Source of the DNA: Microbispora rosea
Lineage (GTDB): Bacteria; Actinomycetota; Actinomycetes; Streptosporangiales; Streptosporangiaceae
Assembly (NCBI RefSeq): GCF_900156315.1
Contig: NZ_FTNI01000035.1
Span: 1 to 64,000 of the forward strand
Direction: 5' to 3'
DNA: 64,000 nucleotides
This document shows, one piece after another, positions 33,526 to 42,097 of this stretch (position 1 is the first letter of the stretch; each line of letters opens with the position of its first letter). The translations under genes and the position numbers were made by a program. A model generated the notes under the pieces. That model did not search any database and was not told the DNA's origin. It worked only from the letters and a program-made list of their open reading frames with translations.

Positions 33526-34569
33526 ATGCGCAGCAAGCTCGGCGGACGGGTGGCCCAGGCGGCGGAGATCGCCCTGGCCACCCGCAAGTACGTGACCCCG
33601 ATCGACGTCCTCACCGGCCTGCGGTGGCTGCACGACCGCCACGTGGAGACCTGGCGGCAGGGGCGCGCCGACAGCCTGGAACGGCTGGCCGCCGTGGACG
33701 CCGGCCGGATGGCCGAGGCCCTGTCGCATCTGCGCGCGTGGGCCATGTCCCGCGACCTGCTGGAGAGCGAGGCGGCCTACACGGCGGGCACCCGCGACCG
33801 GCGGCCGCTGCGCTTCACGGCGGCGGGCGACGAGGACCTGGAGCGTGCCTTCCGCGTCCACTGGCTGTCGCCCGAGCTGAGCGAGACACGGCGGCGGCAG
33901 ATCGCCGAACGGCACAGCAAGGCCCCCGACCTCGTGGCCGTGGCGCCGCTGGACGCGTGGACGTGTGCCGGGTGCGGGGACACCGGGCCTTATCTGATCA
34001 TGGAGGACGATCGGCCGCACTGCCTGACCTGCGCCGACATGGATCACCTGTGCTTCCTTCCGGCGGGGAACGCGGCGCTGAGCCGCCGCGCCAAGAAGGA
34101 GAGCGGGCTGTCTGCGGTGGTGGTCCGCTTCAACCGGCGGCGCAAGAGATACGAGCGGCTCGGCGTGCTGGTCGAGGAGGAGGCGCTGACGCGGGCCGAG
34201 GAGCAGTGCCTGGCCGACGAGGAGGCACGGCTGCGCCGCCGCGAACGCGACCGCGAGCGCCGGGCCGGCGAGGACGCCGAGTTCCAGACGAGGATGGCTG
34301 CGCAGATCCGCCGCCTGTTCCCCCACTGCCCGGCCGAGCGGGCCGAGGCCATCGCCGCGCACGCCGCCGTACGCGGCAGCGGGCGGGTGGGCCGCACCGC
34401 CGCCGCCCGGGTGCTGGACGAGAACGCCATCACGCTCGCCGTGATCGCGAGCGTGCGCCATCTGGACACCGACTACGACGCGCTGCTGATGGGCGGGGCG
34501 CCGCGGATGACGGCCCGCGAGCGGATCCGCCCCCGGGTCGAGGAGGTCCTGACGGCCTGGCGGGCGTGA
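33526..34569 (+). CDS. DUF2293 domain protein with zinc ribbon
   Basis: A 347-residue cytoplasmic protein. The N-terminal part (RVAQAAEIALATRKYVTPID, GLRWLHDRHVETWRQGR) is a helical domain. Two CxxC pairs (CAGCGD at about 145 and CLTCAD at about 167) make a zinc ribbon. An Arg/Glu coiled coil (ARLRRRERDRERRAGEDAEF) leads to a DUF2293 domain (RRLFPHCPAERAEAIAAHAA and LDENAITLAVIASVRH). GGAGG sits only one base before ATG 33526, which is unusually tight. Nucleic-acid binding is likely; the function is unknown. Confidence 0.85.
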   Translation: MRSKLGGRVAQAAEIALATRKYVTPIDVLTGLRWLHDRHVETWRQGRADSLERLAAVDAGRMAEALSHLRAWAMSRDLLESEAAYTAGTRDRRPLRFTAAGDEDLERAFRVHWLSPELSETRRRQIAERHSKAPDLVAVAPLDAWTCAGCGDTGPYLIMEDDRPHCLTCADMDHLCFLPAGNAALSRRAKKESGLSAVVVRFNRRRKRYERLGVLVEEEALTRAEEQCLADEEARLRRRERDRERRAGEDAEFQTRMAAQIRRLFPHCPAERAEAIAAHAAVRGSGRVGRTAAARVLDENAITLAVIASVRHLDTDYDALLMGGAPRMTARERIRPRVEEVLTAWRA

Positions 34570-34626
34570 GCGCCCGCTTCCGGCGGACCCTCCGGCCGGC
34601 CCTTCAGTGCCCCTTCAGCGGCCCCG

Positions 34627-35529
34627 TCAGCGGACCCGGCCGACCATCTGGGCGTACATGCGCCCGGGGCTGGGGACCGACGACGGGTTGAGGAAGCCGG
34701 GCAGCGGGGGCAGGTCAACCGCGAACGGCTGCAGCCGCTCGAACAGCGTGTGCGCGTCGGGCGGCCGGTTGTCCGGCTCCTTCTCCAGCAGTTCGGCGAT
34801 GAGACGGTCGAGCGCGGCGGGGACCCCCGGCACCCGCGGCGGCTGTTCCTTCACCTGCTTGTCGAACACGGCGTACTCCGTGGGCCCGGTGAACAGCTGG
34901 TTGCCGGTCAGCATCTCGTGCAGCACGCAGCCGAGGGAGTACAGGTCGCTCTTCGGCCCGGCGACACCCCGCTGGATCTGCTCGGGGGACATGTACGCCG
35001 GGGTGCCGAGAATCTGCCCGATCCGGGTGAACTGCGCCGTCCTCCCCGCGACGTCCGTCTCACGCAGCATGGCGAGCCCGAAGTCGAGCAGCTTCACGCT
35101 GCCGTCCGGGCAGAGCATGAGGTTGGTCGGCTTGAGGTCCCGGTGGCAGATCGACAGCTCGTGGGCGGCGGTCAGCACGGCGCACGCCTGCGCGGCGATG
35201 GCCGCGGCCCACGGCACCGGCAGCGGGCCGTGCTCGCTCAGCAGGTCGGCGACCGTCACGCCCTCGATGAACTGCATGACCTGGAAGAGCCGCTGCTCGT
35301 AGGTGCCGAAGTCGTAGAGCACGGGCGCGCCCGGATGGTCGAGCTTCGCGAGGATGCGCGCCTCGCGAATGAAGCGGCGCTGCAACTCCTCGTCCGGGCC
35401 GTCGGGCAGCCGCAGGAACTTCACCGCCACCTTGCGGTCGAGCCGCCGGTCGTGCCCGCCGTATACGGCGCCCATGCCGCCCTGCCCCAGGGGGAGGTCG
35501 TCCAGGTCATACCGGTCGCCGATGACCAT
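34627..35529 (-). CDS. Serine/threonine protein kinase (cytosolic)
   Basis: A 300-residue Hanks-type kinase with the P-loop LGQGGMGAVYGGHDRRL, VAVKFLR (ATP-binding Lys), HRDLKPTN (catalytic Asp near 130), DFGLA (Mg ligand) and GTPAYMSPEQI (activation/P+1 loop). It has no transmembrane helix and no PASTA repeats, so unlike PknB it is soluble; a short Pro-rich tail follows the domain. ATG 35529 starts MVIGDRYDLDDLPLG. It is downstream of the DNA methylase gene on the same strand (110-base gap), and a PP2C phosphatase gene flanks the other side. Substrates are unknown. Confidence 0.93.
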   Translation of the reverse strand: MVIGDRYDLDDLPLGQGGMGAVYGGHDRRLDRKVAVKFLRLPDGPDEELQRRFIREARILAKLDHPGAPVLYDFGTYEQRLFQVMQFIEGVTVADLLSEHGPLPVPWAAAIAAQACAVLTAAHELSICHRDLKPTNLMLCPDGSVKLLDFGLAMLRETDVAGRTAQFTRIGQILGTPAYMSPEQIQRGVAGPKSDLYSLGCVLHEMLTGNQLFTGPTEYAVFDKQVKEQPPRVPGVPAALDRLIAELLEKEPDNRPPDAHTLFERLQPFAVDLPPLPGFLNPSSVPSPGRMYAQMVGRVR

Positions 35530-35639
35530 GCGCCCCTCCCGTCGGCCTATCGGGGAAAAAGCTACCGGATTCGTCCGCGATGCTCGGGCTCGGCGGCAGG
35601 GTGGACAGGACTCTCTCAGCTGGGGAGCCGCCGGCCGCG

Positions 35640-37724
35640 TCACCCACGGGGGCGGAGGCGTCCGTCGATCAGCCCCTCGACGCCGAGCCGCGCGAGCGCC
35701 TCACCCGCCGCGGCCACCTCGCGCAGGCCGTCCTCCAGCGCGAGCAGCCGCCGGAAGGCCGTGCCGTACGTCCGCTGGACGGCCAGGGGAAGCTGGGGCA
35801 CGCGGGCCCGGCGGGCCTCCACGCGGCTGCTGCCCAGGTGCGGCCGCCCGCCGCCCGCGGCGTAGCGCAGGAACCCGGCCAGGAACTCGGGATCCACCTT
35901 GCCGGGATCGACGCGGAAAAGGCTGAGATGGGGGCCCAGGACCGCCCCCTCCCCCGCGACCACCCGGGCGGTCACGGCCGACGCGACGACGTCTCCCCGT
36001 CGTACGGCGAGCAGGCCGGGGGCGCGCGGGATCCACCTCGACGGCGTCGTTCCGGCCGCGACGTCGTCGGCCGTCAGCACGGCCACTCCCCCCTCGGCCA
36101 CCTCGCTGCCGGAAACCTCGCTCTCGGACATCTCGCTGCCGGGGACATCGGCGGGCAGCGCCCGCAGCGTCGAGTGCCTGATGGTGACCAGCCCGGATCT
36201 CGCCATCTCGGCCACGGTCGCCCACGACACGTCCCAGCCCGCCGCGCCGCCGGTGAGCACCTCCAGGTCGGGCATGTCGCCGGCCAGCGCCGCGAGCGCC
36301 TCCCTGAAGCGCTCACCGGCCGCGGGAAAACCCCGCATGTCGACCCGGGGGGACAGGTGCCGCGCCGGGCTCACATCCACCTCGTCGTCGAGGATGTCGA
36401 TGATCCTGACCGTGCGGCCGCCGGGCGGAAGCTCGGTCTTCGCGAGGTGGGCCCGCCAGGCCGCTTCTACGGAGGCCGGGTCGTCTCCCGCGTCGGCCAC
36501 GAGGATCGCGCCGGGCTGCCGTTCCCCGGGCTCGGGACGGCGCAGCAGCCACAGGTCGGGGCCCCCGGGCACCAGCGTGAAGACCGCGCGCAGCGCGCCC
36601 GTCCGCAGCAGGTTCGCCCGGATGCGGCGTCCCGGGCGGCGGCTCGCCGCGACACCCGGCATCAGGATGGCCACCAGCCCGCCGGGCCGCACGTGGGCGA
36701 GGCAGTGCTGCACCCAGGCCAGCTCCGACTCGCCCCGCGGAGGCATGCCGTACTGCCAGCGCGGATCGCCGACGAGGTCCTCGTGGCCCCACGCCCGCTC
36801 GTTGAAGGGCGGGTCGCACACGACCGCGTCCGCGAGCGCGCCGTCCGACGGCCGGTCCGGCGGGAACGCGTCGTGCCGCAGCGCGTCCCCCGGGACGACC
36901 CGGGCGTCCCGTCCGCGCAGCAGCAGCCGCAACGCCGCGAGCATCGCGACCGTCTCGTTGGCGTCCTGGCCGAGCAGTCGCACGTCGTCCCCCGCCCCGG
37001 CGGCCCCGGCGGCGCCCAGCAGGAGTGTGCCCATGCCGCACGCCGGGTCGAGCACCGTCCGCGCCCCCGAACAGGCCAGCCGGGTCATCAGGGCGACCAG
37101 GTCGGGCCGGGTCAGCGCCAGCCTGCGGCTGTGCGCCTCGGCGTACCGCTCGCAGAGGAACTCGAACGTGCCGGCCGCGCCGCTCCGCTCGGCCATCCCG
37201 GCGACCAGCCGGAGCAGGCCGGGCTCGACCTGCGTCGCGTCCCCCGCGCGCGGGGGCAGGTCGGCGGTCGCCTCCGCCACCGCACGCGGGAGCCGTACGG
37301 CGAGGTCGGAGGCGGCGGACAGCCGCTTCCAGCCGTCGGGGTCGCGGAGCGTGTAGAGCAGGAACGCCCCCACCTCCCCCAGCACCTCGCCGAGGCGCAG
37401 GTCGTCCGCCGACGCGCGCAGCCGCTGCCAGACACGGTCGCCCTGGGACACCTCGAACGACTTGCCGTTCCTGCGCAGCCACGCCTCCACTTCGGGAAGC
37501 GAGAAAAGGGGGCTGGAGGCGGTACCTCCGACCGGCTGGGGGAAGTCCTCGTAGCGGCGGCGCCAGTTGCTGACCGCGGCCCTGCCGACGTCGGCGAGCC
37601 GGGCGATGTCGCCCGCGTTCACGGTCGCTTCGACCGCCGCCTCGACGGCGGCCTCGAGCGGGCTCGCGGCGGCCGGGCGCGCGGTCGTGTCCGCCGAGTT
37701 GTCCGCCTGGGCGTCGTGGCTCAT
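35640..37724 (-). CDS. Orphan N6-adenine DNA methyltransferase with N-terminal HTH
   Basis: A 694-residue protein. At 35-85 there is a MerR/Xis-like winged HTH (IARLADVGRAAVSNWRRRYE and LFSLPEVEAWLRRNGK). The SAM-binding motif [20 protein letters not shown] lies near 230, and the catalytic DPPF (DPPFNERAWGH) near 305, a variant of NPPY. A C-terminal region resembles a specificity/target domain (RGDVVASAVTARVVAGEGAV, RYAAGGGRPHLGSSRVEARR). No restriction gene or HsdS is nearby. A Ser/Glu-repeated linker (SEMSESEVSGSEVAEGG) at about 530 could be a phosphorylation target. ATG 37724 is seven bases after TAGGCT, so probably leaderless. It lies between a kinase and a phosphatase gene. Confidence 0.9.
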   Translation of the reverse strand: MSHDAQADNSADTTARPAAASPLEAAVEAAVEATVNAGDIARLADVGRAAVSNWRRRYEDFPQPVGGTASSPLFSLPEVEAWLRRNGKSFEVSQGDRVWQRLRASADDLRLGEVLGEVGAFLLYTLRDPDGWKRLSAASDLAVRLPRAVAEATADLPPRAGDATQVEPGLLRLVAGMAERSGAAGTFEFLCERYAEAHSRRLALTRPDLVALMTRLACSGARTVLDPACGMGTLLLGAAGAAGAGDDVRLLGQDANETVAMLAALRLLLRGRDARVVPGDALRHDAFPPDRPSDGALADAVVCDPPFNERAWGHEDLVGDPRWQYGMPPRGESELAWVQHCLAHVRPGGLVAILMPGVAASRRPGRRIRANLLRTGALRAVFTLVPGGPDLWLLRRPEPGERQPGAILVADAGDDPASVEAAWRAHLAKTELPPGGRTVRIIDILDDEVDVSPARHLSPRVDMRGFPAAGERFREALAALAGDMPDLEVLTGGAAGWDVSWATVAEMARSGLVTIRHSTLRALPADVPGSEMSESEVSGSEVAEGGVAVLTADDVAAGTTPSRWIPRAPGLLAVRRGDVVASAVTARVVAGEGAVLGPHLSLFRVDPGKVDPEFLAGFLRYAAGGGRPHLGSSRVEARRARVPQLPLAVQRTYGTAFRRLLALEDGLREVAAAGEALARLGVEGLIDGRLRPRG

Positions 37725-37782
37725 GAACACGAGCCTAGCACTGTGCTTGTGAAGTGACTCAACCAATGGTTTACTCAAAACC
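37725..37782. promoter_or_regulatory. 58-bp shared divergent promoter of methylase and PP2C genes
   Basis: For the methylase the minus strand gives TTGAGT and TAGGCT (37737-37732) about 19 bases apart, with the -10 seven bases from the ATG. For the PP2C gene TACTCA (about 37770-37776) lies close to ATG 37783. The two transcripts must start within a few tens of bases of each other and so compete or are co-regulated. Confidence 0.5.
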
Positions 37783-38517
37783 ATGACGCACAACCGTATT
37801 CGGTACGCCGCGGGGTCGGACGTCGGGCGCTCGCGTGCCAACAACGAGGATTCGGTGCACGCCGGCGAGCGCCTGCTCGCCATCGCCGACGGGATGGGCG
37901 GACACGGACACGGCGAGGTCGCAAGCGCGGCCGTCATCTCCACACTGGCCAGGCTGGAGGACGGTCCGGCTCCCGCCGACGTCGCCGCCGCCCTCGCGGA
38001 CGCCGTACGGGAGGCGGGGCAGTGCCTGGGCGACCTCGCCGCCCAGGACCCGGCACTCGAGCGGATGGGCACCACGGTCACCGCGATGCTGTGGGACGGC
38101 CAGGGGAAGTTCGCCCTGGCCCACGTGGGCGACTCGCGGGCGTACATGCTGCGTGACGGCGCGCTCTACCAGATCACCCGCGACCACACGCTGGTGCAGT
38201 CGCTGGTGGACGACGGCCGCATGAGCCCCGACCAGGCCGCCCGCCATCCGCGCCGGTCCCTGCTGCTGCGGGCGCTGGAGACGAGCGGCCTGGCCGAGCC
38301 GGACCTCTCGCTGCGCGAGGTGCACCCGGGCGACCGCTATCTGCTGTGCTCCGACGGGCTCTCCGCCGTGCTCGAACCCGAGGCGATGCACCACGTGCTC
38401 ACCACCGTGGCCGATCCGCAGGAGGCGGTCAGCCGGCTCATCGAGCTGGCCAACGAGGGCGGCGGACCCGACAACATCTCGTGCGTGGTCGCCGACGTCG
38501 AAGCCGCCGACGCCTGA
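37783..38517 (+). CDS. PP2C-family serine/threonine phosphatase
   Basis: A 244-residue PPM-type phosphatase. Metal and catalytic motifs are DVGRSRANNEDS, ADGMGGHGHGE, TTVTAMLW, AHVGDSRAYM, CSDGLSAVLE and EGGGPDNISCVV, all with canonical Asp residues. It has no membrane segment. It would remove phosphate from Ser/Thr residues, plausibly those added by the kinase at 34627. It is divergent from the methylase gene across 58 bases. The following 108 bases to the convergent SDR gene are GC-rich without a clear hairpin. Confidence 0.95.
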   Translation: MTHNRIRYAAGSDVGRSRANNEDSVHAGERLLAIADGMGGHGHGEVASAAVISTLARLEDGPAPADVAAALADAVREAGQCLGDLAAQDPALERMGTTVTAMLWDGQGKFALAHVGDSRAYMLRDGALYQITRDHTLVQSLVDDGRMSPDQAARHPRRSLLLRALETSGLAEPDLSLREVHPGDRYLLCSDGLSAVLEPEAMHHVLTTVADPQEAVSRLIELANEGGGPDNISCVVADVEAADA

Positions 38518-38625
38518 GACCCGCCCCGTCCCACGGCCGTCGGAGGACCCCGCAGCCGGCAGCGGGGCGCAGCCGGACAGCGCCCGAGGCCGGGGCCGCG
38601 CCCGGGCGGTGTGCCCGGACGGACG

Positions 38626-39387
38626 TCAGACGGCCCAGCCGCCGTCCACGTTGATCGTCGCTCCGGTGACGTAACGCCCGCCGTCACCCGCCAGGTGGGC
38701 CACGGTCTCGGCGATGTCGCCCGGCTCCGCGTAGCGGCCGAGGACCGTCAGCCCCCGGATCGTGTCCGCCATGGGGCTGTCCGCCGGGTTCGAGGCGGTG
38801 TCGGTCGGGCCGGGGTTGACGAGGTTGACCGTGATGCCGCGCGGCCCGAGGTCGCGGGCGAGCCCCTTGGTCATTCCGGTCATGGCCGTCTTGCTCATCG
38901 CGTACAGGGCGAAGCCCGGGAAGACGGCCCGCTCGGCCATGTTGCTTCCGATGGTGATGATCCGGCCGCCCTCGGTCATGTGGGCCGCCGCCGCCCGCGC
39001 GGCCAGGAACGGCCCGCGCACGTTGGCCGCGAGCGTGCGGTCGACCTCCTCCGGCCCCAGGTCCTCGATCGGCGCGACGTGGAAGACCGCCGCGTTGTTC
39101 ACGAGGACGTCGAGCTGGCCGAACTCCGCGGCCGCCTCGTCCACGGCGGCGGTGACCGCCGCCGCGTCGCCGTTGTCGGCCCGGATGACCAGCGCCCGCC
39201 GGCCCATCCCCTTCACCTTCTCGGCCACGGCGGCCGCGCTGTCCCCGTCGCGCTCGTAGGTCAGCGCCACGTCCGCGCCGCGCTCGGCCAGCTTGAGTGC
39301 GACCGCCGCGCCGATCCCCCGGCCACCCCCGGTGACCAGGGCCGTCTTGCCGTTCATGTCGTCGATCTCGTTCATGGTGTCGAGCAT
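38626..39387 (-). CDS. Short-chain dehydrogenase/reductase (FabG-like)
   Basis: A 253-residue classical SDR with cofactor loop TGGGRGIG, NNAAVFHVAPIED (NNAG-like), YAMSK catalytic Tyr/Lys and NLVNPGPTDT. The fold binds NAD(P)H; an Arg near the first loop (LTYERDGDS) suggests NADP(H). Several in-frame ATGs (39387, 39375, 39357) are possible and no strong RBS decides; the MNGKTALVTGG start at 39357 would be the shortest complete protein. Substrate is unknown. Confidence 0.92.
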   Translation of the reverse strand: MLDTMNEIDDMNGKTALVTGGGRGIGAAVALKLAERGADVALTYERDGDSAAAVAEKVKGMGRRALVIRADNGDAAAVTAAVDEAAAEFGQLDVLVNNAAVFHVAPIEDLGPEEVDRTLAANVRGPFLAARAAAAHMTEGGRIITIGSNMAERAVFPGFALYAMSKTAMTGMTKGLARDLGPRGITVNLVNPGPTDTASNPADSPMADTIRGLTVLGRYAEPGDIAETVAHLAGDGGRYVTGATINVDGGWAV

Positions 39388-39469
39388 GGCGGCAGCGCCG
39401 CGGGGAGGTCCGGCGGCGATCGGACCTCGCGTTCCGACCGTCGGGCCCGAGAGACAGGCGACAGAGCGG

Positions 39470-40039
39470 TCAGGCGCCGCGCGCCCGGAAGGCGGCGGTC
39501 TTGACCCGGTTCTGGCAGGCCGTGGAGCAGAAGCGGCGGGTGCCGTTGCGGGAGGTGTCCACGTACACGCGGTCGCAGTGCGGCGCGGTGCACACGCCGA
39601 GCCGGTCGTGCAACTCGCTGCCGAGCACCACGGCGAGGCCGGTCGCGCAACCGGCCGCGTAGTTGCCGGCCAGGGTGCCGCCCGCGCCGTGGAAGTGCAG
39701 GTGCCAGGGCTCCCCGTCGTGCCGGTCGAGGTGCGGGCGGGCGTCCGTCTCGGCCAGCAGTCCGTTCAGGGCGAGCGCCGCCGCGTCCACGTCGCCACGC
39801 GTCACCGCCTCGAACACGCCGCGCAGCCGCCCCGCGACCTCCGCGAGCGCGTCCACCTCCTCCTCGGCGACCTCGGGCGCCCGGCTGTCGCCGGCCGCGA
39901 GGACGTCGCCGACCGCGGCGGCCCGCGCCTCACCCGTCGGCGGCGCGTACGGCCGGCCCCGAGCCTCACCCTCGGTCAGCGCGTTGACCAGGCCGACCGC
40001 GATCGACACCACAGCATCGGTGTGACTGTTGAAGTTCAC
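39470..40039 (-). CDS. CGNR zinc-finger regulator (variant CQNR)
   Basis: A 189-residue protein with an N-terminal ABATE-like domain and the C-terminal zinc-finger block CTAPHCDRVYVDTSRNGTRR then FCSTACQNRVKTAAFR. The name motif CGNR reads CQNR here. Four Cys ligands are intact. GTG 40039 is preferred since homologues start NFNSHTDAVVSIAVGLVNAL; an ATG at 40090 in frame would overlap the operator dyad. It is probably the repressor of itself and the divergent methyltransferase gene. Confidence 0.88.
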   Translation of the reverse strand: MNFNSHTDAVVSIAVGLVNALTEGEARGRPYAPPTGEARAAAVGDVLAAGDSRAPEVAEEEVDALAEVAGRLRGVFEAVTRGDVDAAALALNGLLAETDARPHLDRHDGEPWHLHFHGAGGTLAGNYAAGCATGLAVVLGSELHDRLGVCTAPHCDRVYVDTSRNGTRRFCSTACQNRVKTAAFRARGA

Positions 40040-40044
40040 TTGAC

Positions 40045-40101
40045 CAGTTACGCCCTTGCGTTCTACGTTGTAACTGCCGAAAGCATACACGCCAGTTACA
40101 A
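40045..40101. promoter_or_regulatory. Three CAGTTAC boxes between CGNR regulator and methyltransferase
   Basis: CAGTTAC (40045-40051), TTGTAACTG (40068-40076) and CAGTTACAA (40093-40101) lie in a 71-base divergent gap; the last two are exact inverted copies 16 bases apart. The final box overlaps the methyltransferase Shine-Dalgarno sequence AGGAG (40101-40105), so a bound protein would block initiation. Confidence 0.75.
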
Positions 40102-40110
40102 GGAGTCGGC

Positions 40111-40875
40111 ATGCTCACGATCGACGTGGCCACCAGGTGGATCGACCGTTGGGACCGCCAGCAGGAGGGCTATCTCCCCGACCGGGAGGAGCGCTTCACC
40201 GCGCTGATCGACGCCGTCGAGGCGGGCGTGGGCCGTCCGGACCCCCTGGTGATCGACCTCGGCTGCGGCCCCGGCTCGCTCTCGGCCCGCCTGCTGGACC
40301 GTCTTCCCGGGGCCACGGTCGTGGCGGTCGACGCCGATCCCCTCCTGCTGTCGCTCGCCCGGGCGGCGTACGGCGACCGTGACGGCCTGCGCCTCGCCGA
40401 CCTGGACCTGCGCGAGCCGGGGTGGAGCCGGGCGCTCGGCCTCGACCGCCCGGCGGACGTGGCGGTGAGCACGACCGCGTTGCACTGGCTGGCCGAGCCC
40501 CATCTGCGCGCCGTGTACGCCGAGCTCGCGACCGTGCTGCGCCCGGGTGGGCTGTTCCTCAACGGCGACCACTTCAGCTCCGAGGACACCACTCCCGAGC
40601 TGGCGCGGCTGGAGCGGGCCGTGCACGAGAGCGAGGAGCGGCGGCGCTTCGCCGGCGGCCGTCCGGAGGACTGGCGCCAGTGGTGGGACGCGATCGCCGC
40701 CGACCCCGACCTCGCCGGTGTCGCGGCGCCCCGGCCGGCCACCGCGGCGCACCACGGCTCGGAGTCGCTCCACCTGTCCACCCATGTCGAGGCCCTCCGC
40801 GCGGCGGGCTTCGCCGAGATCGGGACGCTGTGGCAGCGCGGCGACAACCGCCTGCTCTGCGCCGTGCGTCCGTAG
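40111..40875 (+). CDS. Class I SAM-dependent methyltransferase
   Basis: A 254-residue methyltransferase with motif I VIDLGCGPGSLSARLLDRLP, an acidic motif II (VVAVDADPLLLSLAR) and motif IV region ADVAVSTTALHWLAEPHLR, as in the UbiE/trans-aconitate methyltransferase class; LRPGGLFLNGD is motif VI. AGGAG lies before ATG 40111. It is divergent from the CGNR regulator and likely its target. The methyl acceptor is unknown, probably a small molecule. Confidence 0.92.
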   Translation: MLTIDVATRWIDRWDRQQEGYLPDREERFTALIDAVEAGVGRPDPLVIDLGCGPGSLSARLLDRLPGATVVAVDADPLLLSLARAAYGDRDGLRLADLDLREPGWSRALGLDRPADVAVSTTALHWLAEPHLRAVYAELATVLRPGGLFLNGDHFSSEDTTPELARLERAVHESEERRRFAGGRPEDWRQWWDAIAADPDLAGVAAPRPATAAHHGSESLHLSTHVEALRAAGFAEIGTLWQRGDNRLLCAVRP

Positions 40876-40879
40876 TCTC

Positions 40880-40925
40880 CCCGGCCGTTCTTTCCAGCCG
40901 TTCTTCCGGCCGTTCTTTCCGGCGG
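40880..40925. repeat. Short tandem repeat of GCCGTTCTTTCC
   Basis: Three near copies of CCGGCCGTTCTTTCC occur in the 92-base gap before the acetate-kinase-like gene. There is no evidence of function; replication slippage is the likely origin. Confidence 0.7.
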
Positions 40926-40967
40926 CCGCCGGGGTTTGCCCGCCGGGCCGCCGGATAGACGAACGCC

Positions 40968-42086
40968 ATGACACCGACCGTGCTCACCGTCAACGCGGGC
41001 TCCAGCAGCCTGCAGCTGCATCTGGTGCGGGACGGCCGCGTGGTGCGGACCGAGCACAGCGAGCACAGCCCGGACCCCGCCGCGGCGGAGCGTACGCTGT
41101 CGGACTTCCTGTCCGGGGCGGACACCGAGGTGACCGCCGTCGGTCATCGGCTCGTCCACGGCGGCGAGGCCGTGCGCGCTCCGACGGTCGCCGACGACGA
41201 CGTGGTGGAGGCCGTACGCGGATACGCCGACCTCGCGCCGCTGCACGTGCCGCCCGCGCTCGCGCTGGTCGAGGCGGCCCGGCGGGTGCTGCCGTCCGTG
41301 CCGCACGTGCTGTGTCCCGACACCGCCTTCCACGCCGGGCTTCCCGCCGCCGCCGCGACCTACGCCCTGCCCGCCGAGTGGCGGCGGCGCTGGGGCCTGC
41401 GCCGCTACGGCTTCCACGGGCTGTCGTACGCGTGGGCGACCCGGCGTGCGGCCGAGCTGCTCGGGCGCCCGGCCGGGGAGGTCAGCCTGGTCCTCACCCA
41501 TCTCGGCGGCGGATGCTCGGTCTGCGCCGTGCGGGACGGCCGGAGCGTGGACACCTCGATGGGGTTCACTCCGTTGGAGGGTGTGCCCATGAGCAAGCGC
41601 TCCGGCAGCGTCGATCCCGGCATGCTCCTGTGGCTGCTGTCCGGCTCGCGCCTCACGCTGGAGGAGCTGAGCGACGGGCTGGAGCACGGCTCCGGCCTGC
41701 TGGGGCTGTCCGACGGCCTGTCGGGCGACACCCGCGACCTGGTCGCCTCGCCCGAGGAGGCCGCCGCCTTGGCGCTCGACGTGTTCGCCTACCGGGTGAG
41801 CCGGGAGATCGCCGCCTCGGCCGCCGCTCTCGACCGGCTCGACGCGCTCGTGTTCACCGGCGAGATCGGCTGGGACCAGCCCGAGGTGCGCGAGGCGGTG
41901 TGCGGCCGGCTGTCGCTGCTCGGCGTCGAGCCGCCCGCCGTGACCGACGTGGACCGGGACGGCGTCGTCAGCCCGCCGGGCGCCCGCCTGCCGGTCCTCG
42001 TCGTACGGCCCCGCGAGGAGCTCCAGGTCGCCCGGGAGACCCTCGCCGCGCTCGGCCGGCCCGGTGGTGGAAGCGGGCGGCCGTAG
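40968..42086 (+). CDS. Acetate/propionate kinase family protein, divergent
   Basis: A 372-residue ASKHA kinase related to AckA. VLTVNAGSSSLQLH, GHRLVHGG (substrate Arg), CPDTAFHAG (catalytic Asp) and SVDTSMGFTPLEGVPMSKRS (nucleotide/Arg loop) are conserved. The canonical GIGENS motif with the Mg-binding Glu is altered to EIGWDQ, HLGNG reads HLGGG and HGTSH reads HGLSY. It is shorter than typical AckA (about 400). No pta gene is adjacent. It may still phosphorylate a short acyl group, or have changed substrate. A PhzF gene follows eleven bases downstream. Confidence 0.85.
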   Translation: MTPTVLTVNAGSSSLQLHLVRDGRVVRTEHSEHSPDPAAAERTLSDFLSGADTEVTAVGHRLVHGGEAVRAPTVADDDVVEAVRGYADLAPLHVPPALALVEAARRVLPSVPHVLCPDTAFHAGLPAAAATYALPAEWRRRWGLRRYGFHGLSYAWATRRAAELLGRPAGEVSLVLTHLGGGCSVCAVRDGRSVDTSMGFTPLEGVPMSKRSGSVDPGMLLWLLSGSRLTLEELSDGLEHGSGLLGLSDGLSGDTRDLVASPEEAAALALDVFAYRVSREIAASAAALDRLDALVFTGEIGWDQPEVREAVCGRLSLLGVEPPAVTDVDRDGVVSPPGARLPVLVVRPREELQVARETLAALGRPGGGSGRP

Positions 42087-42097
42087 AATCCGCAGAC

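Noticed and set aside
34627-38517. Calling the kinase-methylase-phosphatase cluster a full Pgl/BREX phage-defence system
   Set aside because: No PglZ phosphatase, PglY ATPase or BrxC-like gene is present, the PP2C is not PglZ, and the methylase lacks the size of PglX. Kept only as a hypothesis in the findings.
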